From positions 12,807,001 through 12,871,000 of the forward strand of contig CM055605.1 of the NCBI GenBank assembly GCA_029379385.1: a DNA stretch of 64,000 bases. The letters run 5' to 3'. Below are positions 46,513 through 57,762 of this stretch, in pieces; position 1 is the first letter of the stretch, and every line of letters begins with the position of its first letter. The notes beneath the pieces were generated by a model. The model saw nothing but the letters and a program-made list of their open reading frames with translations, was not told where the DNA came from and did no database searches. The DNA comes from Quillaja saponaria. Taxonomy: Eukaryota > Streptophyta > Magnoliopsida > Fabales > Quillajaceae. Position numbers and translations under genes: made by a program.

Positions 46513-48010
46513 TTTAATTATTGTTTTCCCTTCTTTTGCTCAAGGACTAGCAAAATGTTAAGTTTAGGGGTGTGATAACTTTGTAAAATAAAGTTATTTC
46601 ACTACCTTTAAGAGTACTAAAATATGCTAATTTCTTGAGTTTAGTATTATAAATCAATTAAATGTGTTGATATTAAGTTAGGCTATGTTTGTTTAGGATT
46701 TTATTATTTAAGTGTGCTCGACTTAAATTATGATTAGTTTAGTTAAAATTTTAGTTATTTACTTTGTTTTAAAATTTGTTTGGAGTAGTGTCTAATTTCA
46801 ATTCAAATAGGATAAACTTGAAGGCAGCATCGCAATGCTAAACAGTTAAGTGCCTCAGCGCTAAAGTAGTAGAAAGAGTGAAAACTATCTTAAAGCATGG
46901 CAATGCGGCTTCATAAAGCTAGAGTCGCTGCGGTGAGAGCCTAGTAAGTCAAACCTCAAGACAGAGAGAATGGCACTGCAACGATAAAGAAGTTAGAGTC
47001 ACGGCGGTGGGAATCCAAAAAATCAAGCACTAAGTCAGATAAGCTAGCACCACAGCCCTAAGAAGATGGCGCAGCATCGCTATAAGTCCATCACATGTTT
47101 GTTGGCAAACGGAGAGCTCAGCACCACATCATTGAGGAAGATAGCGTTGCGATGATTGTATGTGAAATAATAAAATCCTAGTTGGTTTTAAACTAGGAGA
47201 AAAAGGCCAATAAGAAAGGGTGAAGTCTAGGTTTTAGAGAACACATCAGAGCAAGTAATATTGGAGATACTAAGGAGTTCTTGAAGACTTGAAGCTGTGA
47301 CATCTTCTAGTTTTCTTCTTCCTTCTTAATTTATAATTTACTTGTAATGATAATTATGATTTTGTTTTCTTTAGTTAGTAAGGAGAAGTTCCTTTTTCAG
47401 GGTTGCAATTGAACTCACATGTAGCCTATATACTCTTTGATTCTAGTTATTTTATGCATTGGTTTTCAATTTATTTATGTTCATCATGATTTTAATGTTT
47501 CTAGTTTATTGATCACTAATTAAATTGATTTGGAATCCTTAATTAGCTTGGAAAAAGGAAATTAGGGTAGCCATAGATGAACTAGCATATGATTGAATTA
47601 TTCATATGATTGAGTAATTTGATTTGCTTGAAAGATAGGAATATACTTTCTAGTCATATGTAACCAGTTTAGAGTTAAAATTTAATCGATTTGTTCTAAT
47701 CTAATTCACATAGGAATATAGTGAACTAATTAAGAGGTATTATTGTAAGACATTGGAAGATGCTTATTCTAAGGAAGAAGGAGGAGAATATAAGTGAAGT
47801 CTTGAGGGATATTGTAAAACTAGGTTTAGTTAAATTTAGTTTATAATTTGTAGGTTTAAAACCATTGATCGTAAACACAATTTCGGTTGTTTGAATAAGA
47901 TTAGGTTGCCATAAATTTTGTATTTAGCGTTATTGTATAATAATTTATCGTGGGAACAATATCTTATTCATCACTATATTACTTGTGGATGATACGTGTG
48001 CTTGCGTAGT
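46513..48010 (+). repeat. Athila-like LTR-type sequence, copy 2
   Basis: Resumption of Athila-like copy 2 after the nested insertions. It contains GC-punctuated repeats at 46820-47160 (gcatcgcaatgc, cacggcggtggg), then aatcctagttggttttaaac, a leader-like ttctagttttcttcttcc and an AT-rich 3' part. Collinear with 6500-7900. No coding sequence. Confidence 0.5.
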
Positions 48011-48330
48011 AAAATTCATAACAGGCACCGTGCTCTTAGGTAAATTAGGACTCTTTCTGCTCCTTCAGTGTCGTGGCGCCCAAATGTTCAACGTTGTGGC
48101 ACTGGCTTCAAGATTTATCCATCATCTTTTAATTGAAATAGGTCACAGCTTCAAACATAATTAAAACAAAGTAAATAACTAAATATAAGCAAAACTACTC
48201 ACAATTTAAATCAAACATAATTTGACTTAAAACCAACAATTTTAATTGAATTCTAATCCTAAACTCAAAAAATTTAGCATGCTTTAGTACTCCGAAGGTA
48301 ATAAAATAACTCTCTTTTACAGAATTATCA
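48010..48330 (-). mobile_element. Inverted fragment of Athila-like LTR
   Basis: The reverse complement of about 48040-48330 aligns with 46590-46860 of the copy just upstream: shared words include gttatttta, gagtactaaa.catgctaa, tttagttatttactttgttt and a following GC-punctuated part. It therefore forms an inverted repeat with that copy, with the junction near 48010-48040. It is either the remains of a second element inserted in opposite orientation or an inversion product. Confidence 0.65.
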
Positions 48331-51205
48331 GACACTCAAATATGTGTTTCATTCTCAGAGACAATCCACATATCCTCGACTGGTAAGTACCAATGTCGAT
48401 AAGTTTGAATTCCGAAAAAAAAAAAAAAAGTTAATTAATTAATTAATTCGGAGACAGTGGGAACCCATAACGGGTAGTCTTAAGACCGTGGAAGATAATC
48501 AAGAAAATTCACAAAACAAGAAGAATTTTATTGGTCGTATGATCATATCCTCCACGGGTCATTCCCCTACGTGTTAGCTAGTCTAGGACAATGGATAACA
48601 TTGTGTGACAGATTTATCCACAATGATCATTTTACCGTCGCGGAAACATATTTTCTTGTGATTATGAAGGTATAGATCAAGATCAAGATCAAGTGACCAA
48701 CCTTATTTGTTATATTTTTATTATCAAAAATGAGAAGAAAAAGATGTGATTTAGATCTGTTTGACTGTCATTAAGAATTTATGTTAAAAGGCATAATTTA
48801 GCCCGTAAGTAGTTAAGAAATGTTTGACCCAATAATGTTGCATTCTTGTTCATTTGCGATGGATTTATATCTACAATAAAATGCTTGCAGTCGGATATTT
48901 TTTTATTTAGTTTACTTCCGAGGCACGACGACACAAAAGGGAATTGAGAAATATCAAAGAAAAGTCAAAAAATAAAAATGGAAAATATAATTTTTCTAAG
49001 AGAACAGTACTTCATGTTATGTGAATGTGACCATAAACTTTCTTAACAATAAAAACGTAAACGATATAGATGATCCTCTTCCTCTCTCTCTCTCTCTCTG
49101 TATTTATATATAATACACATCATGTTGTTCCACTCTCCAATCTTTGCTTATTAATTTAATGGGACATAGAATTTAAATTAAAAATTGCAAAACTAATTTA
49201 AGCTTTTTTTAAGATTATAATATGTTAGAAAAATAATATATATTTTGAATCACATAAACAAATGTCAATCAAAATTTGCTTTTCAATAATTTTGAAGAGG
49301 GTAGACATTATGACTTGTCGATATCACCATTCTCCGTAGTAATGCTAGTAAATCATGGTGATCTTAAACCAAATTATTTATTGACTTTGGTGGTAATTTC
49401 TAATTATTTCTGAAAGAGGCGACGATAATATTAGTGAAATCATATGTGCGAATGTTGATCAAAATAGTATGTGAGAAGATAGTCTAGCATAAGATGTGAC
49501 ACCATGTGCAATGACTCCTAATAGTGAAAAGTACACATGATACAAATGAATTAAAATTAAAGTAACATCAATTATATGTCAATTTTTAAAGTCTTACTAA
49601 AAGCATTAAATATGTAATTTTTATTTGTTATCAATTTTGAGATATTGAGATAAGAACTAAAACTTATTTCTAAAATTAATGTCAAACAATTGAAATTGGG
49701 AGTAATATAAAATTCCCAATTTCAATTCCAAACTCGTGCATGAAAGTTGACTTAATGATTTTTAACAGCAAGATTCAAAATGTGTTCATTAGATGCTCCA
49801 CTTGTATGCCTGCACGATTATTAGTCGAAGTGATTGACTTTTAAAAAGCCAGATTCTCAAACATGCTGACATGTGGACTAGCTTCAATGGTTGGCCACGT
49901 GCCCTTCTACTGAGAACGTTCCTTAACTGTCTTCCTCATATCACGCAAGCCAAATAAACTCACCGAAAAACTGGAATTTTATAGCTTTAAACCTTCGTTT
50001 TTGTTTATGTTTTTGTTTTTTCTTCTTTTTGGACGTGTAATGTTATTGACTTTCTCTATTCTAGCGTTATCTCTCGCACACACATTCTCGCATGTACTCA
50101 TATATTTTTTTTTTATAAGAAAAATATGAAAAAAATATTGATAGATACTTCTGTACTAAAATATCAATTTAATCTCAAAATGTATTTTTCTAGTAAGGTA
50201 TGAGTTCACACTCATGCATGTCTTCTATAAATTTCTAGAAACGACAAAATCTTAATTATTTATAAATAATGCCCAATATATGAAGAGTTTATTGGCTCTA
50301 GAATTTTAAATGTTAATTATGTTTTTTATCGAATAAAGGATGAGACCATAAGGGGTCTCTTACTTCTATAATAGTATAGATATGTATTTTATTATTCTTA
50401 AAAATTTAAACTTGAAACTGATTTGAAATGACTTTGTAGCTACATGCAAGAGATTTATGCTTTGGAGAGAAGTATCTAACGTTTATGTGCCGCGACAAAT
50501 AAAAAATAAAAAGATAATTAAAGTCAAGAAATCAAAATATTAAGAAAATGAACTTAGTTCAGATTGTATAGTTTTTTTTGCCTTTATGTTTAAACAATTA
50601 AACTGGAAGATCAGAAAGTGTATCCCAAGAGCTTTCCAGTAATTTTCTTTTTATGTTGTTATTTAGTTCAGCTTTCACTCTTTATATTGATTCACCAAAA
50701 GCACCATTACAATTTATCACACAAGCATCCTATCTCTAAGATTTAATTCACAAAGAAAAATTATTCTAAAGAATATATGTATATATAAACTTGGTTTTTT
50801 GAATTATATGTACTCAACGTAACTTGTTATTTCGTATATTTATAATAATATAAAATTTGTACTTCATAATTTGAGACTATAACCCCACTATTTGATAAAA
50901 TTATGAGTTTTATCTCCAGTAACTTTGTGTTTTTATTAAACTATTAATTGAATCTATTGACTTTTGAAATAATAAAAATAATATCACATATACACTTATA
51001 AGTAAAAGAAAATGCTAGTTGTATTTTAATGCTATATGCTTTGTAAGATTCTATAAAATTCTCTTCATTATTTATGTAGAATACTCTTATTGCACATGAA
51101 CTTTATAATTGTTTTATTCATCACAAAAACATGAGATATTCAAAGTGGATCCATATATATGGTATAAGATGTAAAATTTCATCTATTTCTAACTCACTTT
51201 ATTTT
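48331..51205. other. AT-rich intergenic region
   Basis: No gene seen. Contents: an A13 run followed by (ttaa)n at 48417-48450; three tandem gatcaa units at about 48676-48693; a (CT)n microsatellite at 49083-49100; an inverted repeat at 49687-49729. No transposon protein is visible. Confidence 0.5.
49687..49729. repeat. Hairpin, 16-18 bp arms
   Basis: caattgaaattgggag, an AT-rich spacer of about 11 bases, then ttcccaatttcaattcc: nearly perfect inverted repeat. Confidence 0.8.
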
Positions 51206-51957
51206 TTTGTCAACTGTACCCCCACAAACTACCACTTGTTTTGCAATAACCATCATTAACTATTAAATTAGACACATAACTCCTTTATTTGAGTCATAAT
51301 TAACAAATAACCATGCACCACTCATCCAAATTAGCCATTAAATATAACAAATTAACTTTCAAAAAACTAAACTATTCTTATTAATTATATGTATTTTTTT
51401 TTTTTGACATCCTTCACTTTCTATCTCTTGTTTCTTCTTTTATCTTTTCTTTTTCTAGAAATTAAAATCTACATATTTATCCAATTTTAGAATATTCTTT
51501 AATAATTTTAATACATTAATAAGAGAATAAAAAAATTTGATGAAAATATTATCATTAAAATGCAAATTGAAACAACTTGTATAATTTCTATAAATGAGAA
51601 AAACAATATTAGTAAATCTATTGATAGTTTAAATATTATGACAAGAAAATAAAAATTATGAAAGATTCAAATATTATTTGTATATGCTAAAATTGAATCA
51701 CTATAAAGAGCTTAGTTTCATGAAAAATGAAAATAAAAAGATGAAAAGAGGAGAATACATAATATATATATATAATGATGGTAATTTAGTCATTTAAAAG
51801 TTCATTGTTAGATTTAATGGCTAATTTGGATGAGTGGGGTTATTTACTAATTATTTTTTAAATAAGAAGGTTATGTGCCTAATTTAATAATTTATAAGAA
51901 TTATTACAAAATAAATTGTAGTTCATGAGATAAATTATAGTTGACATTTTGTTTTTT
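51206..51957. mobile_element. Inverted-repeat (MITE-like) element at the PMEI-2 promoter
   Basis: The first about 165 bp (from tgtcaactgtaccccc) match the reverse complement of the last about 165 bp (ending ttatagttgaca). Shared words include aattagacacataac/aattaggcacataac and actcatccaaattagccatt, the latter exact in both arms. The interior (about 420 bp) is AT-rich without coding sequence. This is a non-autonomous DNA-transposon-like structure; the superfamily is not assigned and target duplications are not clear. It ends about 57 bp before the TATA box of PMEI-2. Confidence 0.75.
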
Positions 51958-52013
51958 AATCTTGGGGTCACTTGGGCAAGAGTATCCACAAAAACTCACC
52001 TGACAATGTCCCC

Positions 52014-52021
52014 CTATAAAT
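52014..52021 (+). promoter_or_regulatory. TATA box of PMEI-2
   Basis: ctataaat lies 73 bp before the ATG at 52087, the same form and spacing as in PMEI-1 and PMEI-3. Confidence 0.72.
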
Positions 52022-52086
52022 TGAGAGTTCCGGATCACTCATTGCAATACTCACATAGACATTGAAGGAAAGTGGGATATAGAGAG

Positions 52087-52734
52087 ATGGAACCCAACAC
52101 CGTCACAATATGTCCAAAATCATACTTCTTCCTAACAATTCTTGTTACCCTTCTGTTTTTTTCAAACACTTTCACAACATTGGCATGCAACACCACCACA
52201 ACCACCACCACCACCACCACCACCACCTTAAATTCTACCCAAACATACAGAACCTACATTGAAGACAAATGCAATACAACAACATACCCATCAATATGCT
52301 ACAAAACTCTCTCTCGTTACTCTTCCACAATCCAAACCGACCCTTTCAAACTTTGCAACATCTCTGTCTGCTTAGCCTTAAAAGCTACAAGTAGTATACC
52401 TTCCACCATATCAAAGATAGTGAAAGGAAACAATTTGACAAGCACAGAAGCACGAGTTATTCAAGATTGCATTGACAACGTCAAGGATTCAATCGATAAT
52501 TTGCTTCAATCTCTGGATACATTGAGTCACTTAGAAGGTGAAGATAAAGTTTTTCAGATGGATACTATTAAAACATGGATGAGTGCTGCAATCACGAACG
52601 GAAATACGTGCACCGACGGGTTTGACGACCAAGTTGTGAGAGCTACAGTGAGGGGCAAGATTAGGAAGAGTATCTTGAATGCTACGATGATGACTAGCAA
52701 TGCTTTGTTTTTCATCAACAGCCTCAGCTACTAA
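52087..52734 (+). CDS. PMEI-2: pectin methylesterase/invertase inhibitor-like secreted protein with poly-Thr
   Basis: Single-exon gene for 215 residues, PMEI family (PF04043). A signal peptide with core FFLTILVTLLFF ends at about residue 33. The mature protein opens with twelve consecutive threonines (residues 36-47) encoded by an ACC microsatellite, followed by YRTYIEDKCNTTTYPSIC. The four family cysteines are at about 62, 71, 127 (QDC) and 174 (GNTC); two further cysteines at 89 and 94 (KLCNISVCL) are absent from the other two paralogues. Several N-glycosylation sequons (NST, NTT, NIS, NLT) are present. IKTWMSAAITNGNTCTDGF and MTSNALFFINSL identify the family. The ATG is chosen because the upstream in-frame GTG is not a plant start. 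It probably inhibits pectin methylesterase in the wall; the invertase alternative is open. Confidence 0.95.
   Translation: MEPNTVTICPKSYFFLTILVTLLFFSNTFTTLACNTTTTTTTTTTTTLNSTQTYRTYIEDKCNTTTYPSICYKTLSRYSSTIQTDPFKLCNISVCLALKATSSIPSTISKIVKGNNLTSTEARVIQDCIDNVKDSIDNLLQSLDTLSHLEGEDKVFQMDTIKTWMSAAITNGNTCTDGFDDQVVRATVRGKIRKSILNATMMTSNALFFINSLSY
52190..52227 (+). repeat. ACC microsatellite inside PMEI-2
   Basis: Twelve threonine codons, eleven ACC and one ACA, encode a poly-Thr tract at the start of the mature protein. Replication slippage here would change length without breaking the frame. Confidence 0.9.
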
Positions 52735-54420
52735 ATTGTGTTCATTCTTGACTTCTTCTCCTTGCTTTTTCTTCATCTTTTTTACATGTAGGGAGTGTGT
52801 AAAGTGTTAATTTTGTAACGGTTGCACTAGTGTTTTATCATAAATTACTGCATATCCCGAGTACTTGATAAATAATCAGATTTTAACGCATGTTAACCAT
52901 CAGCGAATAAAAGGTTAACTTGTACTAAAATCTTGGTGTATCTAATAATGTTTCATGTTTTAAGGGCGGATGTGTATTGATAATTTACTTGATCCTGAAA
53001 CATAATGTTTGCTAGGTTGAAGATAGCTATGTGGTCATTTTGTTGTTGAACTTCTGAAAATTAGTTGGATGCCACTTCTAAGTATATGATATTAAAAAAA
53101 AAAGAAAATCTCAAACTCATGTCTAAAGAATATTTTGACTTTTTCCGTACTGGCCCCACTTACATCACTGCAGTTTAATCCAAATCGACTTGTGTAGCAA
53201 ATAAAAATTCATCCTTGCCACCAAGGAACCAACCTTCTCATAATAAAATTTAAGGATATATTTGTGCATGATCTATATAACAAGCCTAATGTACTTGTGT
53301 GTGGACGAATGTAGAAAAGATCGAAACACAATCTAGGAGAAAAGTACTTATCTAGGAAGGTCAAACCCGTCGCAGAAAGTGAAAACTTTTATTTGGGAAG
53401 TAGATGTGATGGTCCCATCGTATTAACAACCATCACTAATAATTAACCAGCATTCATGACGATCAGATTACCTGACGCAAATATGGAGTATCCGGGATGG
53501 GTCACCACATTATCTGCTACGGGAAAGCCCATCTCGAATGAGTATGAGGGATATTGCACCAAAAAATTATTCAGAACTATTTGCATTTTTCCCTATAGGG
53601 GTGCCCTTCAAGGATAAGTTCGAGAAATTTGGTGTTAAACTTATCCACTGCAGTTCTTGTTGTGGATAATGTGGTCACCCGTCCTGGATACTCTGTCCTG
53701 ATCCGGTGTCCCATTGCAGAAAATATGATTCCCATCCAAGTTAATTAAATTATATGCAATCCCATTAGGGAAAATATTCTGAGACGGAGTTATTCTTGTC
53801 GCAGATACTTGTAGGATCAGGATTTTTTTTTTTAAACTAGGGTTTGCCAAATTTTTTATAACCTATATATTTGTTATGTACAAATTTATAACCAATCATC
53901 CCAATCTAAAACCGTCAACCACCCCCCCCCCCCCCCCCCAAAAAAAACATAAAAATATTAATTGAAACATTCATAAATCCGAAAACAAACAAAACCATTT
54001 ATAATTCCAAAAAAAAAAAACCAAGACATTTGTAATAAGCATTATATTCATAATTCCAAAAAAAAAAACTAAAACATTTGTAATAAGCAATTGACATGAA
54101 ACGTTTTTCATCCAAATAGAAAAGCTTAGGATATAATCAACTATCACCAAGGTGAGCATCGTCATCGGCATCATCATCAACTTAAGTATCGTCACAAGAG
54201 TTGGCAGCAACGGAAGATGAAATAGGCAAAAAGTCATTCACTTGCATAAAATGGTGTGAAATTTCAAATTATTATGTTCAATAATGGTAGATCACACATT
54301 CATTAGAAGTTTTGTTGGAAGTTTGAGGTTACTTTACTTGTAGAAATTCGAATATTTTTTATGTTGTTGGAGTAGTAGCCATTACATGGAATTCTACTGA
54401 AAGAATTCTTTGATATCTAA
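52735..54420. other. Intergenic stretch after PMEI-2
   Basis: No gene seen. It contains the 3' region of PMEI-2, an inverted repeat (53486-53514 with 53665-53693), an 18-base C run followed by A8 (53922-53947), and two tandem copies of an about 58-bp A-rich segment with acatttgtaataagca (about 54005-54100). Confidence 0.5.
53486..53693. repeat. Inverted repeat with 29-bp arms
   Basis: The arm at 53486-53514 (gagtatccgggatgggtcac onward) and that at 53665-53693 (gataatgtggtcacccgtcc onward) match in reverse complement at 26 of 29 positions by hand count, separated by about 150 bp. The surrounding GC-richer patch differs from neighbouring DNA, so this may be the remnant of a small DNA transposon. 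Confidence 0.65.
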
Positions 54421-54429
54421 ATATTCACT

Positions 54430-54960
54430 TGACTATGGGCTATATTATTCTTCTTTAAATTTTGTTGATCTTGTGGGATATTGTGATAGTGATTTTGCTG
54501 GAGATTTATAGAAAAAGTAACATGGGTTTTGTGATCTTCAAGAAAAGTAGTGCAATATGTTTGGTTTCATAGAATCAACCAAGTTAATTTTTTTACTTGT
54601 GAGTTAGAATATGTTGCTGCTACTTCATGTACATGTCATGCTATATACTGTAGAAGATTTTTGAAAGAGTTTCAAGTGCCATAAGAAGACCAACCTAAAT
54701 TTTTGTTGACAACAAGTTCGCACTAGCTTTGGCAAAAAACCTCATATTCCATTATCAAAAGAAGCATATAGACATAAGGTATCTTTTATTCATGAGTGTA
54801 TTGCCAAGAAGCAAGTTGAAGTCAAGTTTGTGAAGTCTCTTGAAAAAGTTGCAAATATTTTCACAAAGCTACTCAAGTTTGAAAGCTTTCAAGGTTTGAG
54901 AGAATTGTTTAGAGTTTGAAAGGAAAATTAAGTATAAGGGGGATTAGATTAAGACAACCC
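54430..54960 (+). pseudogene. Ty1/copia RNase H and pol C-terminus fragment
   Basis: The + strand carries NFVDLVGYCDSDFAGDL, GFVIFKKSSAICLVS, then after frameshifts NKFALALAKNLIFHYQKKHI, HECIAKKQVEVKFVKSLEKV and IFTKLLKFESFQGLRELF. This is the copia RNase H (first catalytic Asp in the YCDSDFAGD region) and C-terminal end. A polypurine-like aagggggat at about 54938 follows. It belongs to a different copia lineage from the elements at 41540 and 61331. The rest of the element is absent. Confidence 0.8.
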
Positions 54961-54999
54961 CTAATTAAATTCAACAATTATGTGTATGAATTTAATCAA

Positions 55000-55940
55000 G
55001 TTCTATTTCAATCAAGGCTAAACCTAAATTTCTTTTCCGAGTTCCTTTAGGTTTCCACATCAATCTAATTGTTAGCTAATCAGCTTAAAGCATTAAGCAT
55101 AGAATGAAACAAATAATTCAAATACCAAACCTTAAGCAATCAATAAATAATAAAAATCATCAAGCTACATGTTGAATTCAATGGTAATCCTAGAGAATAA
55201 ATTATTTCATGCTACCTATGTAGACATAAACTCAAATAAAATCACCATCAAAATAAATACAAGAAAAACTAAAAGAGAGAGAGGAATTATAAAAGAAAAC
55301 TAGAAGGTTATCAATCTTCAATCAATACTTTTCCAAGCTCCTGTTGCCTTCTTGTACCCTTTATGGCTTCCTTTTCTCTAAAATACTCAGTTTAATTGTG
55401 TCTTTTGAATCCCCAAATCATTCCCTTTAATAGGCTTTAAAACCAAGAATTCCACTTCAAATAGGACTAGGAATTGGGTTGGCGTTGTGGTAATGAACTT
55501 CCTGGTACTACGATGTTGAGCATCCTGGTATTGCATCGTTGAAGGTATTACAATTTTGTCCAACTGGGATTGGACATCAAAATGGGCGCCATGACTTTGA
55601 CTCTTTAGCTCCTAGCACCCACCGCACTACCTAGTTTACTTGTTTTACACAAATTATCCTCCAATTTGACTTCCAAAGGGACTTTTTCATGTATCAAACC
55701 TTCAAAATGCATAAACTAAGTTACTATAGATTAGACCTCATCTAAAACACTTAAATCGTAGCTATAATCAACTAGGATTCAACATCCTAATACGATATGG
55801 ACTTTAACTAGGAATTAACTAAAAATTAAGCAAAAACCAACTATAACTCTAGAACATAGCTAATAATGTTAACAAAGAGATATGAACTAAGTGTATTTCC
55901 AAGACTTATCTATGCTAAATCACTCTCTCCAAAAAAATAT
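55000..55940 (-). mobile_element. Athila-like LTR fragment, minus strand
   Basis: Reverse-complemented, the stretch follows the order of 47000-47500: GC-punctuated words (caacgatgcaata, acaacgccaaccc), aattcctagtccta, tggttttaaagcctatta, then ccttctagttttctttta and an AT-rich 3' part. The pattern is that of the Athila-like LTRs elsewhere in the window, more diverged. It has no coding sequence and lies directly next to a LINE fragment. Confidence 0.55.
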
Positions 55941-56302
55941 TGCATTGTATGACTCATAAGTTGTCCGATAATTATTAGAACTTTTATATCCCCTTTATTC
56001 TTATAAATAGGAATCAATGTACTCTTCCTCCACTCATTGGATATTTTCTTAGAGTCTAGAATCCTATTAAAAAGATTTGCGAGTCTAGTACTTCAACATC
56101 ATCTAAACATTGCCAAACCTCTATGAGGATACTATTTGGTCCCATTTTCTTGTCGCCTTCATCTTTTGTATAGCTTCCTTAACATTGTGTGCTCTAATCT
56201 GCCATACAAATTTACGGTTCATATCATCGAAAAAGTCATCTAGTTCTCCTACATATAATATTGCTTGATTCTCCATAAATAAATTATCAAAATAGGTTCT
56301 AA
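55941..56302 (-). pseudogene. RTE LINE reverse transcriptase fragment, copy 4
   Basis: Reverse-complemented, it shows the RTE linker/RT start with words that parallel 31070-31330 and 17000-17200: LFMENQAI, DDMNRKFVWQIRAHNVKEAI, DGTK..GPNSILIEVWQCL and STLIPIYKNKGDIKV-type sequence. Both ends are truncated and no catalytic motif is included. It is clearly the same LINE family as the other three copies. Confidence 0.8.
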
Positions 56303-57353
56303 GAGTGGGAAAAAAGGATGAAATTGATTAAAAAAATATATATTATGAATGAAATTGACTAAAAATTAGAAATACTTTATGGACAATAGATGTGATTTAT
56401 TTTTTCAACTTAGAACATATATGACAACAAAATTATATTTTATGTCACATGAGCAAAATCTATTTAAATTGCTAATGATGTTAGGTTCAGGGAGTGAAAA
56501 TATTTTGAAAGTTTTAGGAAAAAATTAACTGAAAAAAAATTTAGTACAAAATCAACAAAAATATGATATTATAGGAATATTAGATATCAGTTTGTCTAAA
56601 AATTAAAATAATACTAACAAAAATCCCAAGAGGTTGGCCTAATGGTTAAAAGAGTATGATCCTTTCATTGACCATACTGAAAAAATAATTAATTGAGATG
56701 CATTTACATAAACTGACACAGAAACACCTAATCGCTAAAAAAATAAAAAATTAATAACACCAACATATTATTGCAGTACTAACTAGCCTATTGCCAATCC
56801 TATTTTTAGCTAGCAGTGAGATATAAAATCGCTTTTTCAAATACTTTTTTCCGCCTTTCTTATCTTCTCCAGTGTAGCAAATTAATGAGGTATTTGTGAC
56901 TTTTATTTTATTTTATTTATTTAATTTTTTTTTTTTTTGTGTGGATATTCTTGTGAAATGACTTTTGAAAAAATTTGTAGGTGCTAACTAGGAAAGAGGT
57001 TATAGTTTTTCTTGCATGTTGGCAAAGATGAATTTTCACGCTGACTTTTGTTTTCGGTTTTATTTTGGTGGTTTTTTTGGTAAAGAACTTTCCTGATAGG
57101 TACTTGTGTTAAGACGAAGCATTTCAAGATGCCTTTTTCTTATGAAGTGCACCTTATTCGCCGGGTGCGGAGAGATTAACATGCACCACTAAAAAGCCAA
57201 AAATGCAAACTGTTTAAAATTGCCGAAAGTTCACAAAGTATCTTATACGGTTTGCTTTCTGTTTTCTTACATTATTATTTTTTGTTTTTAGTCTCCACAC
57301 AGGTATTGTTGTAAGACTAATCTTTACAAATATCAAATCTACAATTCGAACTT

Positions 57354-57378
57354 GTATTCTGAAATTATTTCAGAATAC
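57354..57378. repeat. Perfect palindrome, 12-bp arms
   Basis: gtattctgaaat, t, atttcagaatac. It lies 462 bp upstream of the PMEI-3 start codon. A role in transcription is possible but unsupported. Confidence 0.85.
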
Positions 57379-57680
57379 AGTTTATTTACCTTTGTTAATT
57401 AAAAGAGTTATTTTATGCTTTATACAGATTGGACTTTTTTAAAGTCCCGAATCTCTTTCTTTGTTTACTCAATTTTCAATTAAAATAAAACTAAATGATA
57501 ACAAGAAAAAGAAGAAGTATGTACTTCTCATTTGACAAATGTCACAAGCCATTGGAAAAATAAGTACGGATCTTTTTATTCAACTTCACTATTGCTTATA
57601 AACGGGATCTCGGTTTCCAGCTTATTATTAACCTGGAGTACTGCTTGTTTTGCACGCAAAGTACGGCAGTTTGATTTCAT

Positions 57681-57757
57681 TATATCATATCATCATGTGC
57701 AATCCCATCTTTTACGCCCCTTTTTGCTTCCCTGATATTATTATATCATATCATCAT
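57681..57757 (+). promoter_or_regulatory. Duplicated 16-bp motif in the PMEI-3 promoter
   Basis: tatatcatatcatcat occurs at 57681-57696 and 57742-57757, the second copy ending six bases before the TATA box. A local duplication is the simplest explanation; a regulatory role is inference only. Confidence 0.5.
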
Positions 57758-57762
57758 ATTGC

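Larger units (their letters stand above)
36785..48010 (+). mobile_element. Athila-like LTR retrotransposon remnant, copy 2, with nested LINE and copia
   Basis: Collinear with the 3' half of Athila-like copy 1: untranslated region (36785-37848), PF20167-type ORF (37849-38912), non-coding sequence to 40306, then after the nested insertions 46513-48010, which contains gtaaaataaagttatttcac and the GC-punctuated repeats. Gag and pol are absent. The end near 48000 (ttacttgtggatgatacgtg) resembles an LTR 3' end. No partner LTR is found, so this too is a deletion derivative. Confidence 0.65.
56303..57762. other. Intergenic region upstream of PMEI-3
   Basis: No gene seen. It is AT-rich with a poly-T run at 56920-56937, a perfect 12-bp palindrome at 57354-57378 and a duplicated 16-bp motif in the promoter (57681-57696 and 57742-57757). 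Confidence 0.5.

Noticed and set aside
56620..56680. Possible tRNA-like stretch (gaggttggcctaatggtta)
   Set aside because: It resembles a tRNA D-arm and A box, but no B box, anticodon stem or acceptor stem could be built.
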